The notes below the pieces were generated by a model that saw only the letters and a program-made list of their open reading frames with translations, did not search any database and was not told where the DNA came from. From Clostridium sp. CAG:343 (GTDB lineage Bacteria > Bacillota > Clostridia > TANB77 > CAG-508), in the NCBI GenBank assembly GCA_000431335.1, contig FR888052.1:1-34560 (forward strand): 34,560 nt of DNA. The letters are read 5' to 3'. The translations under genes were made by a program, and so were the position numbers. Below, piece by piece: positions 34,427 to 34,560 of the stretch (position 1 is the first letter of the stretch; every line of letters begins with the position of its first letter).

Positions 34427-34560
34427 ATGATTTCCTTTCTGTTTTATAAAGCGATTATATAATATTTTAAATAAAAAGTAAAACTCAAATAAAATATTTT
34501 AAGTTTCGGCTTTTTTTGGTAAGAGGGGATATATCCATAATTTAAATAATAAATATTATT

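Overview
The window is about 27-30% GC by eye. It carries sporulation and germination genes (a gpr-type spore protease, ytxC, a cwlJ-gerQ pair), a SUF-type Fe-S operon led by sufC, anaerobic ribonucleotide reductase and mostly AGGAGG-type ribosome binding sites. Together these point to an anaerobic, endospore-forming, low-GC member of the Clostridia (Firmicutes). I cannot name a genus. I see no rRNA, tRNA, CRISPR array, prophage or intact transposon.

Layout: (1) 144-4216, uvrA and gpr on +, both apparently frameshifted; (2) 4348-5169, a membrane-anchored protein; (3) 5223-8730, a minus-strand block with ytxC, a GH57 branching-enzyme-like protein and a DUF4912 protein; (4) 9077-15509, a coiled-coil protein, then recJ, rel, an MBL-fold hydrolase and hisS; (5) 15555-19248, a Crp/Fnr regulator divergent from nrdD, and a DUF1836 regulator; (6) 19361-23323, an acyl-CoA synthetase, a DUF1064 nuclease-like protein, an rRNA methyltransferase and tcdA; (7) 23486-31241, an apparent operon with a DtxR-like regulator, sufC, sufB, sufD, sufS, sufU, mnmA and metK; (8) 31354-34426, cwlJ, gerQ, trxB, trxA and a pseudouridine synthase on the minus strand.

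The most striking signal concerns decoding. uvrA (three times), gpr (once) and mnmA (once) leave their conserved reading frame, and all five breaks are identical: an extra C directly before a glycine GGA codon, so that the upstream frame meets an in-frame CGG followed by A. Skipping the C at every site restores full-length, family-conserved proteins of 945, 312 and 350 residues. By my manual scan, CGG occurs in frame nowhere else in the window, on either strand. This fits CGG being a non-standard codon here at which ribosomes move +1 and read GGA as glycine (CGG-A recoding, or a CGGA quadruplet). A systematic sequencing error is the main alternative.

Secondary points of interest are: a family of 32-bp palindromes with core GGGACAGGTCT (five copies, two as an inverted doublet between sufB and sufD, some supplying stop codons); a DtxR-family regulator heading the suf operon that has lost the usual metal ligands and gained a C-terminal cysteine cluster; and several promoter/operator layouts (divergent promoters at 19269-19345, a palindrome upstream of nrdD, an operator on the suf promoter).
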